Assembly: GCF_030506305.1 (NCBI RefSeq)
Contig: NZ_CP119421.1
Span: forward strand, 3,116,501-3,180,500
DNA length: 64,000 nucleotides
Direction: 5' to 3'
Source of the DNA: Porifericola rhodea
GTDB taxonomy: Bacteria > Bacteroidota > Bacteroidia > Cytophagales > Cyclobacteriaceae
Below the pieces are notes generated by a model. That model worked only from the letters and a program-made list of their open reading frames with translations, was not told the DNA's origin and did no database searches. The position numbers and the translations under genes were made by a program. Shown one piece after another: positions 33,501-44,100 of this stretch. Position 1 is the first letter of the stretch; each line of letters starts with the position of its first letter.

Positions 33501-35177
33501 TGCCTCATCACTGCCCAGTTTAAGAACCGGGGCATCGTTGGTAAGCAGTACATTAATAGTAGTTTTACCGCCTACTTCTTCGCCCTGGCTGTCTTTGACT
33601 TTAACTTCCAGTTCATCCGTACCATTGAAACCATCATCTGGCTGGTAGATAAGACCACTAAGTGCAAAAGCAGCCAATTCATCGGGGGCATTAAATAGCA
33701 ATACTCTTTCACCATTTTTGGTACCAATAAATTTTATCCAGCCTTCTTCTATAGCCTTAGGTGCAAGAAAGAGAACACCATCTTCTACTGAGACGTCTAC
33801 GGTGAGTTCGTCCTGGTCTGCATCAGTCAGTGTAATACCTGGAATAGGTGTTGCTTCGTCTTCTTCCGCATCAGCAGTGGAGGGTAGGTTGAGGACCGGA
33901 GCCTGATTTACAGGGCTTACGCGTACCGTGATTTTCTCATCGTTTACCGCAAAATCATCATCATCTCGGGCATTCCAGCTAAAGCTATCACTACCGCTAA
34001 AACCAGAAGCTGGCGTATAGTTAAGTTGATTGATCTGGTCTGGAGTAATTAGCGTACGATTAATGATAAACTCATTATTGATTTCGTTGCTTCCTAGAGA
34101 AAGTGTACCGTTTTCAGGCAATGTGCGAATAATGATACCTCGCATATCATCTCCATTAAGATCATTGTAGTAGTCTTCAAAATCATCCTCATCAAAGTTG
34201 TAACCGGAATTTTCTGAAGTCTCTATCGTAAAAGCCTCCAGATGGGGAGGTAGATTTATCTTGGCACCAAAAGCGGGCTGTACAATAAAGTAACGCGAAA
34301 GGGTATTGCTGACCTCGCCCTGAGCATCGTATACCCGCATGTCTACTCTTCTTCTACCTGAAGCTCGTAGAAAAAATGTTTTATGCTCAAACACAAAACC
34401 AAGAATTACATTCTGGTATACATTAAAATTTGCATTACCGCTCAAGGTGATCATGTCATTATCATCACTGATGCTTAGCTGTAACCCTCTAGAGTTAGCT
34501 TCAAACTTTAAGCGATCTTCTGTACGCTGAAAGCCTTCAGAAACTTCAATTTCTACTTTGCTAAGTCTGTTATCATCAGCATCACTAATACTAATATCAC
34601 CAAACACTTTGCTTTCGTTATCAACTATTGGTACTGGTGAAGTATTGGTGCTACTGATAATCGGGGCATCATTTACGGCGGCAACTTTCAGCGAGCGACT
34701 TACCGTACTGCTCTGGTTCCCTTCAGCATCTGTAACTGTAATAGTAACACTCAGCTCACGATTGCTAATGTTGCCAGATGTAAGTGCGAATTGCAGAGTG
34801 CGTAGTACACTTTGCATTTGGCCCAGGCTTACTCCTCCATTGGCATTCAGGCTGAGAAGTCTGAGGGTACCACTGGAGTCATCAAAGTATGCTTTGATGT
34901 TATCATTTTCGTTGACGAGCAGAGTGTCCTGCTCACTTTGGTAGTTACCTTTCAGCTCTATTGTTGCCATGAGCATATTAGGGCTATCGCTATCTTCTAT
35001 GATAGCGCTTCCCAGTAATTCTGCCGGAGCATCACCTTCCTGATAATTTATGGTAGCGCTACCCGTATTGGTAATCTGGGGAGGGCTTCCCTGGGCAAAT
35101 GCATGGCCTAGCGGTAGTAGCGAGCACAGAAAAAATGCGGATGTGCTAATTCTTTGATGTAGTGTTCTCACAATCAT
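30534..35177 (-). CDS. large cadherin-like repeat protein with gliding-motility type B C-terminal domain
   Basis: A 1547-residue exported protein with a signal peptide ending GHAFAQG. The body is a chain of 100-130-residue immunoglobulin-like/cadherin-like units of two sorts, one with VTDAEGNQ-type strands and one with the repeated pattern ISWAAFDGAEYS, FSWTATDGTLTS, LSWNGSDGSEYA. The C-terminal ~85 residues (LEIPTAFTPDGDQVNDFWQI, VEIFDRYGKQVYRSEGY, GTYYYFINIEGG, YKGSVTILR) are the gliding-motility-associated type B sorting domain that directs export by the type IX system. It lies 4 bases after the giant protein gene and 10 bases before the PorP/SprF gene. A surface adhesin role is inferred. 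Confidence 0.92.
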   Translation of the reverse strand: MIVRTLHQRISTSAFFLCSLLPLGHAFAQGSPPQITNTGSATINYQEGDAPAELLGSAIIEDSDSPNMLMATIELKGNYQSEQDTLLVNENDNIKAYFDDSSGTLRLLSLNANGGVSLGQMQSVLRTLQFALTSGNISNRELSVTITVTDAEGNQSSTVSRSLKVAAVNDAPIISSTNTSPVPIVDNESKVFGDISISDADDNRLSKVEIEVSEGFQRTEDRLKFEANSRGLQLSISDDNDMITLSGNANFNVYQNVILGFVFEHKTFFLRASGRRRVDMRVYDAQGEVSNTLSRYFIVQPAFGAKINLPPHLEAFTIETSENSGYNFDEDDFEDYYNDLNGDDMRGIIIRTLPENGTLSLGSNEINNEFIINRTLITPDQINQLNYTPASGFSGSDSFSWNARDDDDFAVNDEKITVRVSPVNQAPVLNLPSTADAEEDEATPIPGITLTDADQDELTVDVSVEDGVLFLAPKAIEEGWIKFIGTKNGERVLLFNAPDELAAFALSGLIYQPDDGFNGTDELEVKVKDSQGEEVGGKTTINVLLTNDAPVLKLGSDEAEKVIAYTENNAAVKVTETLTIDDEEGDQILSATISISRGFVKGEDMLSVSSQNNGIESSYNSESGTLNLSGEASAQAYQTLIRTITYVNSSENPKDTERALSFTVTDNGSPNASSQPVNRIISVTAVNDAPVLSGLEEAPISYDILDNKPVPVTNGINIVDVDNGNLQEAVIAFTESAYQKGKDVLSFKNNDKIKGNWNANSGVLTLSGSASLADYQAAIKSVTYKFEGEEDELGNDSKQLSIRVSDGDDNSNTLSRPIIVITNDAPIASDFSKTTNEDESLSFSADEFPYEDPDNFPEEGLQGIAITALPQFGVLLLDGDSISTADVESSSEGVPVSAEQIATLQYVPNSNYNGEDTISWAAFDGAEYSESSALITINISAQADAPVPSDIALSIQEDQTYTFKAQQFSEAAPDPDGDALSGIIIRQAPANGVLQFNGINLPANSSLGIQEVNNLKYVPNENYNGEDSFSWTATDGTLTSEQTAVVAITIEAVNDAPIVNSFTRAISDEATAYNFAAEDYTKNYLDIENTPLSFIQITSLPQTGTLLLNGTAIAVGTQINAENIADLQYQVADEQSVGFASFGWNASDGSSLAAKAAQVTIIVGVGVTDFSISTREDTEYVFASTDFSSSYGNPDGALSKIRIESLPQNGTLTLNDEAVNVEQEISTQDIPKLKYVPAENYFGEDSLSWNGSDGSEYAPESAQVFINIAAVNDVPTIAEINNITLLAGQSSQPISLVLSDLESPADSLTIMVTSSNEDVIPQENINLSGSGENRSLVVTALADTQAEVIISITVNDGEATAQQTFSVMVVPYLISLEIAESIDVCNDSEESIALNIEGGNGPYQLVSECDQEDCSLELINGTISLNPTVSTTYYLTVVDANNVSSNTDTLSVNVRECSNLELEIPTAFTPDGDQVNDFWQIGNIQYATNVVVEIFDRYGKQVYRSEGYRQPWDGTYENSPAAVGTYYYFINIEGGLQSYKGSVTILR

Positions 35178-35181
35178 GTTC

Positions 35182-38100
35182 TTACTTAAGAATACTTACA
35201 GAACCACGATGAGTCTGCTCACCGTTATTAAGTTTGATATAGTAATAGTAAGTACCCGCAGGTAAAAGTTGACCGCTGGTAGCTCCATCCCAGGCTTGCG
35301 TGTAGCCTTCTGAGAAGAACACCTGTTTGCCATAACGGTCATATACTTCTACCACCTGACTATTGTAAGTGTCTATGTTTGTGATGTCCCAGGTATCGTT
35401 GGCTCCATCACCGTTCGGGGTGAAGGCCGTTGGGATATTGAGCGGCAGACCGTAGCATTCTACAGTACTCACCATAATGGTATCACTATTAAAGGTTACT
35501 CCATTTTCATCACTCACACTTACAAAGTAGGTAGTTGTTCTGTCTGGAGATACACTCACTTCAGCAGCATCGCTATTGTCTATATTACAGTCTTCCTGAT
35601 CACATGTCCAGGAGAAGCTATAGTTACCACTTCCTCCGCTTACCTCTACACTCAGTGATATAGCATCGCCCTGACAAGTTTCAACATCAGGCCCGGCATT
35701 TACACTAAGATCAGTCACCTCTATAAGCAATGAGGCAGCGTCCGTAGCATAGTCTTCTCCGTCATACGCGTTCCAGCTTAAGCTATCTTCACCTACATAG
35801 TCTTCTGCCGGCTGGTAGCTTAAACTTTCTATGTCTTCCGGACTCAATACGATTGCTTCTTCAGTATTTAACATCTCCTGTGTCAGCACCTCACCCTTTA
35901 GGTAAAGCAGGCCGTTGACAGGTAACTTACTGATACTTAACCTTACAAAGGTAAGGTTTTCAGGAAAATTATCAGGATCGTTGTATTGATTTGAGAAATC
36001 ATTTTGGCTGAAAGCGTAATTGCTGTTTTTCAGCAGCTTTATATTGAAATCGTTAACTACAGGAGGGGTGTTTACCTGTATGGTAAGTTCTCTTCTTAAA
36101 GTGTTGCTTTCCGACTCATTTCTATACACTGTGAACTCAATTTGTCGGCTTCCGCCATTTGGTGTAGAACTGGTATTGATGTATTGTATACTACGGATTG
36201 CTACCTGATAGGCTTCCAGCGTATTGCCCCCCGAAAGGGTAAGGAGGCCGCTACCTTCGTTCCAGCTTACGTCAAAATCTTCTGACTCAAACATCAGGCT
36301 GTCTTCCATTGGTAAGTAAGCCCCTTCCGCAAAGCGAACTATGGCAGCAGTAAGGCTGTCATTGTCTGCATCGGTTATGGTAAGGTTCTCGCTAAGGTTA
36401 GTAGCAGCGTCTCCTGGGCGGTATATAATGGCTTGAGTTTCCAGCCCAGCCAGTATAATAGGGTCGTCTGCCGCTTCTATATTCACATAGCGACTAAGGG
36501 TATTGCTAGACCCGTTTCCTTCATCAGTAACCTGAAAATTAATTTTTCGCAGGCCAAGCGTAGGTGTTTCGCTTACGTTCTGATAGCGCACACTTCTGAG
36601 TACAGTCTCATAAACTTCAATAGACGCATTTCCGGTAAGAATCAATCGGTTGGCACTTCTTCTGCCGGTAATACCAGGGGTGGTAGTAAAGCTGAGCTGA
36701 TCTTCGTTCTCGGCAAAGTTTTCAGAAATAGTAATGGTAGCAGCTACAATATTGTCATTTTCCAGATCTTCTATAGTGACTGAGTTACTTAGCTGAACAG
36801 CTTCGTTATTTTCCACATAGGTAAGGGTATCAGTCTCCATATTGCTGAGCAGGGGCAAATCATTTACAGCATTAATGATGATGTTTACTTCTGCATTCGC
36901 TTCATTAGACTGAGGGTCAATAGCCTTGATTAGTAATTTATCGTTACCGCTAAAGTCCAGAGGACCACTGTATTGTAAGCTGGTCAGGGCATTATTAAGA
37001 TCGGCTTCTACTCCTTTAAAAGTCATGGTGCTGGCATTTTTACTGCTACCCTCCAGAAACACGATAGAAGCCAGTACTCCCTCATTAACGAAAGTAAGAA
37101 GGCCTTCACTCACGTTCAGGCTCACTGTAAGTGTATCTGTTTCATTATCTGCGTCTTCTATAGTGATGCTTCTGGTCTCAGCAAAGCGGAATATAGCATC
37201 TTCGCTAGCCGTGATAGAAGAGGGTGCGTTGATGGCAGGAGCATCTCCTACCGGTAGAATATTGATAGTTACTTTAGCGATATTTGAGATTTTACCGGGC
37301 TGGGTTTCACTATCCAATGCCGTCCAGAAGAAGGCGTCTGTACCATTGTAGTTAGCGTTTGGTACATAGCGAAAGCTAGGGTTACCGGCAAAGTCTATCT
37401 GAAAACCTCCTTGCGAGGGATCCAGATCGTTATCCGAAAGTGTTTTGTTATTTACGGAAAGGCTACCTTTTTTGGGTAGTCCGGTAATGTAAATTTTATT
37501 GTCAAATGCGTCTCTGTCATCGGCATAGTTGGCGCTGAAATCAGCACTACTCAGATTGAGCACTTCATCTTCGGGCACCTGTTTGCTAAAGTCAGTAAGC
37601 TCAGGCGGAAGGTTAGAGTTTTCTACCTGAATGAATCTGTAATCTATGTTGCTCCAGTCGCTGCCATCGTTAACCTGAAAGCTGAGCTGACGAGGTAGCG
37701 GGGTAGGGTCCGACGATTTGTTGCTATACCTGACGGAGCGTACCGCATTAATGTAATCTAACACATTAGCATTGCCACTAAGCGTAAGTACTCCACTTTG
37801 TGCATTCCAGCTACCGCTGATACCATTCTGATTGTTAAATAGCAGCTCGTCTTCAGAGGCAGAATAAAATAGCGGGGCGCTCTGCACAAAAGCGATACTT
37901 GCCGAACTCATATTAATATCGTCAATATCGTTAATGGTAAACGACTGAGTAATATTGACAGGTGGATCGTTCCGGTTAAATTGTATGGCGCTATTGTTCT
38001 CAACTACTGAAAATGCAATCTCTGGCTCGTCATTCACCTCATTCAGGCGTATGCGTAAAACCTGGTACTCACTATAAAGCTGTCCGTCGTTAACACGGAT

Positions 38101-41100
38101 AGGTACAAATAAGTCTCCATCAAAATTTTCTGCGGGTACTACCAAAGTTCTGTCATCTTCCAACGTATAATTGTTGTCTTCGCTTTCGTCATTTGCCTCA
38201 ATAAAGAAATCTTCAGGAAAATCATTATCAGGATCTATTACAGTGATGGCATCACTTTCGGTGCTCAGTAGTGTGGTAAGGTCTATTGGAATATCTTCCG
38301 TACCTGTAATGCCGCTTTCTCTTACAATGAGTTGAGGTTTGTCATTTACTGGGTTTACAGTTATGAGTAGTGCATTAAGTACATTGGCCCCATCGCTATC
38401 GGTTGCGCTTATACCAATATTTGCCGTAGCAGGCTGGTTACCGTTGGTGTTAGGAGATACTGTAAGCTGCAAGCTATTGCCGTTCAACACAGGCTGTATT
38501 AAAGCCGCATTGCTATTAGAGCTTATGCTTAATGTTAACCCCTCATCTTCTACATCAGAGAAATAAGGCGATAAATCTACCTCAAACGAGCCTATATCTT
38601 CATCTACCTCTTCTTCAGGAATTGCTGTAGCTACCGGTACATCGTTGACAGAGATTATTTCAATCGTCACAGAAGCGACTTCAGAGTCCGCAGTTCCGTC
38701 ATTAGCTTTGAAGGTAAAAGAGTCGCTACCGCTGAAGTTGTTGTTAGGAGTATATTCTACCTGATTTCCATTGACAACACTGAGTGTACCGTTGGAAGGA
38801 GTAGTGAGGATAGCGAAAGTGATCGGGTCATTGTCAGGGTCCGAAGCAGAGAGCGTGATGCTGACAGGAGTATCTTCATCCGTGCTAGTGTTCACATTCT
38901 GTGCTACAGGCGCATCATTGCTATTGTTGACAGTGATAGTTACAGAAGCGACTTCAGAGTCCGCAGTTCCGTCATTAGCTTTGAAGGTAAAAGAGTCGCT
39001 ACCGCTGAAGTTGTTGTTAGGAGTATATTCTACCTGATTTCCATTGACAGCACTGAGTGTACCGTTGGAAGGAGTAGTGAGGATAGCGAAAGTGATCAGG
39101 TCATTGTCAGGGTCCGAAGCAGAGAGCGTGATGCTGACAGGGGTGTCTTCATCCGTGCTAGTGTTCACATTCTGTGCTACAGGCGCATCATTGCTATTGT
39201 TGACAGTGATAGTTACAGAAGCGACTTCAGAGTCCGCAGTTCCGTCATTAGCTTTGAAGGTAAAAGAGTCGCTACCGCTGAAGTTGTTGTTAGGAGTATA
39301 TTCTACCTGATTTCCATTGACAACACTGAGTGTACCGTTGGAAGGAGTAGTGAGGATAGCGAAAGTGATCGGGTCATTGTCAGGGTCCGAAGCAGAGAGC
39401 GTGATGCTGACAGGGGTGTCTTCATCCGTGCTAGTGTTCACATTCTGTGCTACAGGCGCATCATTGCTATTGTTGACAGTGATAGTTACAGAAGCGACTT
39501 CAGAGTCCGCAGTTCCGTCATTAGCTTTGAAGGTAAAAGAGTCGCTACCGCTGAAGTTGTTGTTAGGAGTATATTCTACCTGATTTCCATTGACAGCACT
39601 GAGTGTACCGTTGGAAGGAGTAGTGAGGATAGCGAAAGTGATCGGGTCATTGTCAGGGTCCGAAGCAGAGAGCGTGATGCTGACAGGGGTGTCTTCATCC
39701 GTGCTAGTGTTCACATTCTGTGCTACAGGCGCATCATTGCTATTGTTGACAGTGATAGTTACAGAAGCGACTTCAGAGTCCGCAGTTCCGTCATTAGCTT
39801 TGAAGGTAAAAGAGTCGCTACCGCTGAAGTTGTTGTTAGGAGTATATTCTACCTGATTTCCATTGACAACACTGAGTGTACCGTTGGAAGGAGTAGTGAG
39901 GATAGCGAAAGTGATCAGGTCATTGTCAGGGTCCGAAGCAGAGAGCGTGATGCTGACAGGGGTGTCTTCATCCGTGCTAGTGTTCACATTCTGTGCTACA
40001 GGCGCATCATTGCTATTGTTGACAGTGATAGTTACAGAAGCGACTTCAGAGTCCGCAGTTCCGTCATTAGCTTTGAAGGTAAAAGAGTCGCTACCGCTGA
40101 AGTTGTTGTTAGGAGTATATTCTACCTGATTTCCATTGACAGCACTGAGTGTACCGTTGGAAGGAGTAGTGAGGATAGCGAAAGTGATCGGGTCATTGTC
40201 AGGGTCCGAAGCAGAGAGCGTGATGCTGACAGGGGTGTCTTCATCCGTGCTAGTGTTCACATTCTGTGCTACAGGCGCATCATTGCTATTGTTGACAGTG
40301 ATAGTTACAGAAGCGACTTCAGAGTCCGCAGTTCCGTCATTAGCTTTGAAGGTAAAAGAGTCGCTACCGCTGAAGTTGTTGTTAGGAGTATATTCTACCT
40401 GATTTCCATTGACAACACTGAGTGTACCGTTGGAAGGAGTAGTGAGGATAGCGAAAGTGATCAGGTCATTGTCAGGGTCCGAAGCAGAGAGCGTGATGCT
40501 GACAGGGGTGTCTTCATCCGTGCTAGTGTTCACATTCTGTGCTACAGGCGCATCATTGCTATTGTTGACAGTGATAGTTACAGAAGCGACTTCAGAGTCC
40601 GCAGTTCCGTCATTAGCTTTGAAGGTAAAAGAGTCGCTACCGCTGAAGTTGTTGTTAGGAGTATATTCTACCTGATTTCCATTGACAGCACTGAGTGTAC
40701 CGTTGGAAGGAGTAGTGAGGATAGCGAAAGTGATCGGGTCATTGTCAGGGTCCGAAGCAGAGAGCGTGATGCTGACAGGAGTATCTTCATCCGTGCTAGT
40801 GTTCACATTCTGCGCTACAGGCGCATCATTAAGCTTTTCGTTAACCTGAATACTAAACGAAGATGTGGTGCTGGCCTGTGTAGATGGAGCCAGGTTAATA
40901 TTATCTGTTAGCGTTACTTCTACTTTTGTAGTTCCACTTTTTTCATCACTAGGAGTAAAACTCAGTGTGCCCTCAGTACTGAGTTCTGGTAGTTCAGTAA
41001 AAAGCTCAGGATCTTCTACATCCAGATTGAAAGCCATGATTTGGTCTTTTTCATCCGTAGCTGTTGAAGGGGCAGGAGCAATGTCCTGTGCAAAATTGTT

Positions 41101-44100
41101 GAAGTTTTGTTTACCTGCGGCCAGCTCTACATAGATACTCTGTTGAGATAGATTGAAGCTTGGAGCATCATTAACTGGAGTTACGCGAAAAGTGAAATCT
41201 TCTGTATGTTCCTTCTGATCGTTTGTAGCAGTAATACTAAATTTCTGTTCTCCATTTTTATCTTTTTGAGACGTAAACAAATATATACCTTCCTCATTGT
41301 TTGCAGTTAGTGTAGCAAAGTCAGGACTAGAAGCAGGAGATATCGCGTATGTTACTTCCAGTTCTTCATCTTCAGGCTGAACTTCAATTTTAAACTCTCC
41401 GGTAAAGTCTTCTTCCAATTCAAATATTTCTTGTACTAAAGAAAAAAATGGTGTCTTATCCTCTTCTTCCAGTACATCAAGTTGAAAGCTGGTAGCAGCG
41501 GACTCATTCTCACTATCAGTGGCGGTAAGAGTGATTGTTGCTTTGCCAAACTGCTCAGGAGTCAGGCTGATAGTGAGTTGCTCAGCTTGAATGCTGGGCT
41601 GTGCAAGATTTGTGTTATCGCTGGAAGCTGAGAGCTCCAGGGTTTCATCATCTACATCGCTGAAGACCCCGCTGATGTTGATAGTAATATCCTCATCGTT
41701 TTCATTAGCCTTAATATCATCCAGGGTTTTGGCAACAGTAGGTGCATCATTGACCGGACTTACTAGCAGGGAGAAGGTTTGCTGTGCCTGGTTTTGGCTG
41801 TCCTCTATATCGGTGGCAATAACGGATACGTCTTGTGGTCCGCCAAAGGCATCAGTTTTAGCTTCAATAGTGATGTCACCATTATTGGCATTAATGCTAA
41901 GGGAAGCAAAGTCCAGACTGTGGTCTAAAGCATAAGTTGCTTTAGGAGTATTGTCCTCAGGGTTGAGGGTGACTTTTACTTTCTCTTCAAAGTCTTCCTC
42001 CAGCTGAAGCTGGTTTTGCGAGAGCGTAAAGGTAGGGGCGACAGCTTCAGCTTCTTCCACAGAGACTATCAGCGTATCTTGATCAGTAGCCTGCTCATCA
42101 TCAGTGACAGTCAGGGTGACTTCATATTGGCCGATTCCGAAGTCCACCTCAAGCTGTTCGCCATTGGCACTTCCTCCGTTCCAACTCCATTGATAGCCAA
42201 CGATCTGTCCGTCAGGGTCACTAGACTGAGAGGCATCCAGACTTACACTTTCTGTACCATTTCTATCTTGATCAGAGAGTGTGATGTCATCGCCAGCATT
42301 GGCAACAGGTTCCATGTTCTCCTCTTCCTCTTCCAGTACATCAAGTTGAAAGCTGGTAGCAGCGGACTCATTATTGCTGTCAGTGGCGGTAAGAGTGATT
42401 GTTGCTTTGCCAAACTGCTCAGGAGTCAGGCTGATAGTGAGTTGCTCAGCTTGAATGCTGGGCTGTGCAAGATTTGTGTTATCGCTGGAAGCTGAGAGCT
42501 CCAGGGTTTCATCATCTACATCGCTGAAGACCCCGCTGATGTTGATAGTAATATCCTCATCGTTTTCATTAGCCTTAATATCATCCAGGGTTTTGGCAAC
42601 AGTAGGTGCATCATTGACCGGACTTACTAGCAGGGAGAAGGTTTGCTGTGCCTGGTTTTGGCTGTCCTCTATATCGGTGGCAATAACGGATACGTCTTGT
42701 GGTCCGCCAAAGGCATCAGTTTTAGCTTCAATAGTGATGTCACCATTATTGGCATTAATGCTAAGGGAAGCAAAGTCCAGACTGTGGTCTAAAGCATAAG
42801 TTGCTTTAGGAGTATTGTCCTCAGGGTTGAGGGTGACTTTTACTTTCTCTTCAAAGTCTTCCTCCAGCTGAAGCTGGTTTTGCGAGAGCGTAAAGGTAGG
42901 GGCGACAGCTTCAGCTTCTTCCACAGAGACTATCAGCGTATCTTGATCAGTAGCCTGCTCATCATCAGTGACAGTCAGGGTGACTTCATATTGGCCGATT
43001 CCGAAGTCCACCTCAAGCTGTTCGCCATTGGCACTTCCTCCGTTCCAGCTCCATTGATAGTCAACGATCTGTCCGTCAGGGTCACTAGACTGAGAGGCAT
43101 CCAGACTTACACTTTCTGTACCATTTCTATCTTGATCAGAGAGTGTGATATCATCACCAGCATTGGCAATAGGTGCCATATTCTCTTCTTCCTCTTCCAA
43201 TACATCAAGTTGAAAGCTGGTAGCAGCGGACTCATTATTGCTGTCTGTGGCGGTAAGAGTGATTGTTGCTTTGCCAAACTGCTCAGGAGTCAGGCTGATA
43301 GTGAGTTGCTCAGCTTGAATGCTGGGCTGTGCAAGATTTGTGTTATCGCTGGAAGCTGAGAGCTCCAGGGTTTCATCATCTACATCGCTGAAGACCCCGC
43401 TGATGTTGATAGTAATATCCTCATCGTTTTCATTAGCCTTGATATCATCCAGGGTTTTGGCAACAGTAGGTGCATCATTGACCGGACTTACTAGCAGGGA
43501 GAAGGTTTGCTGTGCCTGGTTTTGGCTGTCCTCTATATCGGTGGCAATAACGGATACGTCTTGTGGTCCGCCAAAGGCATCAGTTTTAGCTTCAATAGTG
43601 ATGTCACCATTATTGGCATTAATGCTAAGGGAAGCAAAGTCCAGACTGTGGTCTAAAGCATAAGTTGCTTTAGGAGTATTGTCCTCAGGGTTGAGGGTGA
43701 CTTTTACTTTCTCTTCAAAGTCTTCCTCCAGCTGAAGCTGGTTTTGCGAGAGCGTAAAGGTAGGGGCGACAGCTTCAGCTTCTTCCACAGAGACTATCAG
43801 CGTATCTTGATCAGTAGCCTGCTCATCATCAGTGACAGTCAGGGTGACTTCATATTGGCCGATTCCGAAGTCCACCTCAAGCTGTTCGCCATTGGCACTT
43901 CCTCCGTTCCAGCTCCATTGATAGTCAACGATCTGTCCGTCAGGGTCACTAGACTGAGAGGCATCCAGACTTACACTTTCTGTACCATTTCTATCTTGAT
44001 CAGAGAGTGTGATATCATCACCAGCATTGGCAATAGGTGCCATATTCTCTTCTTCCTCTTCCAATACATCAAGTTGAAAGCTGGTAGCAGCGGACTCATT

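Noticed and set aside
38771-40675. Seven near-identical plus-strand open frames of 88 codons, one per repeat
   Set aside because: They repeat with the 273-bp period opposite the giant adhesin gene, and only exist because that gene's codons lack stops on the other strand. No independent start signals are seen.
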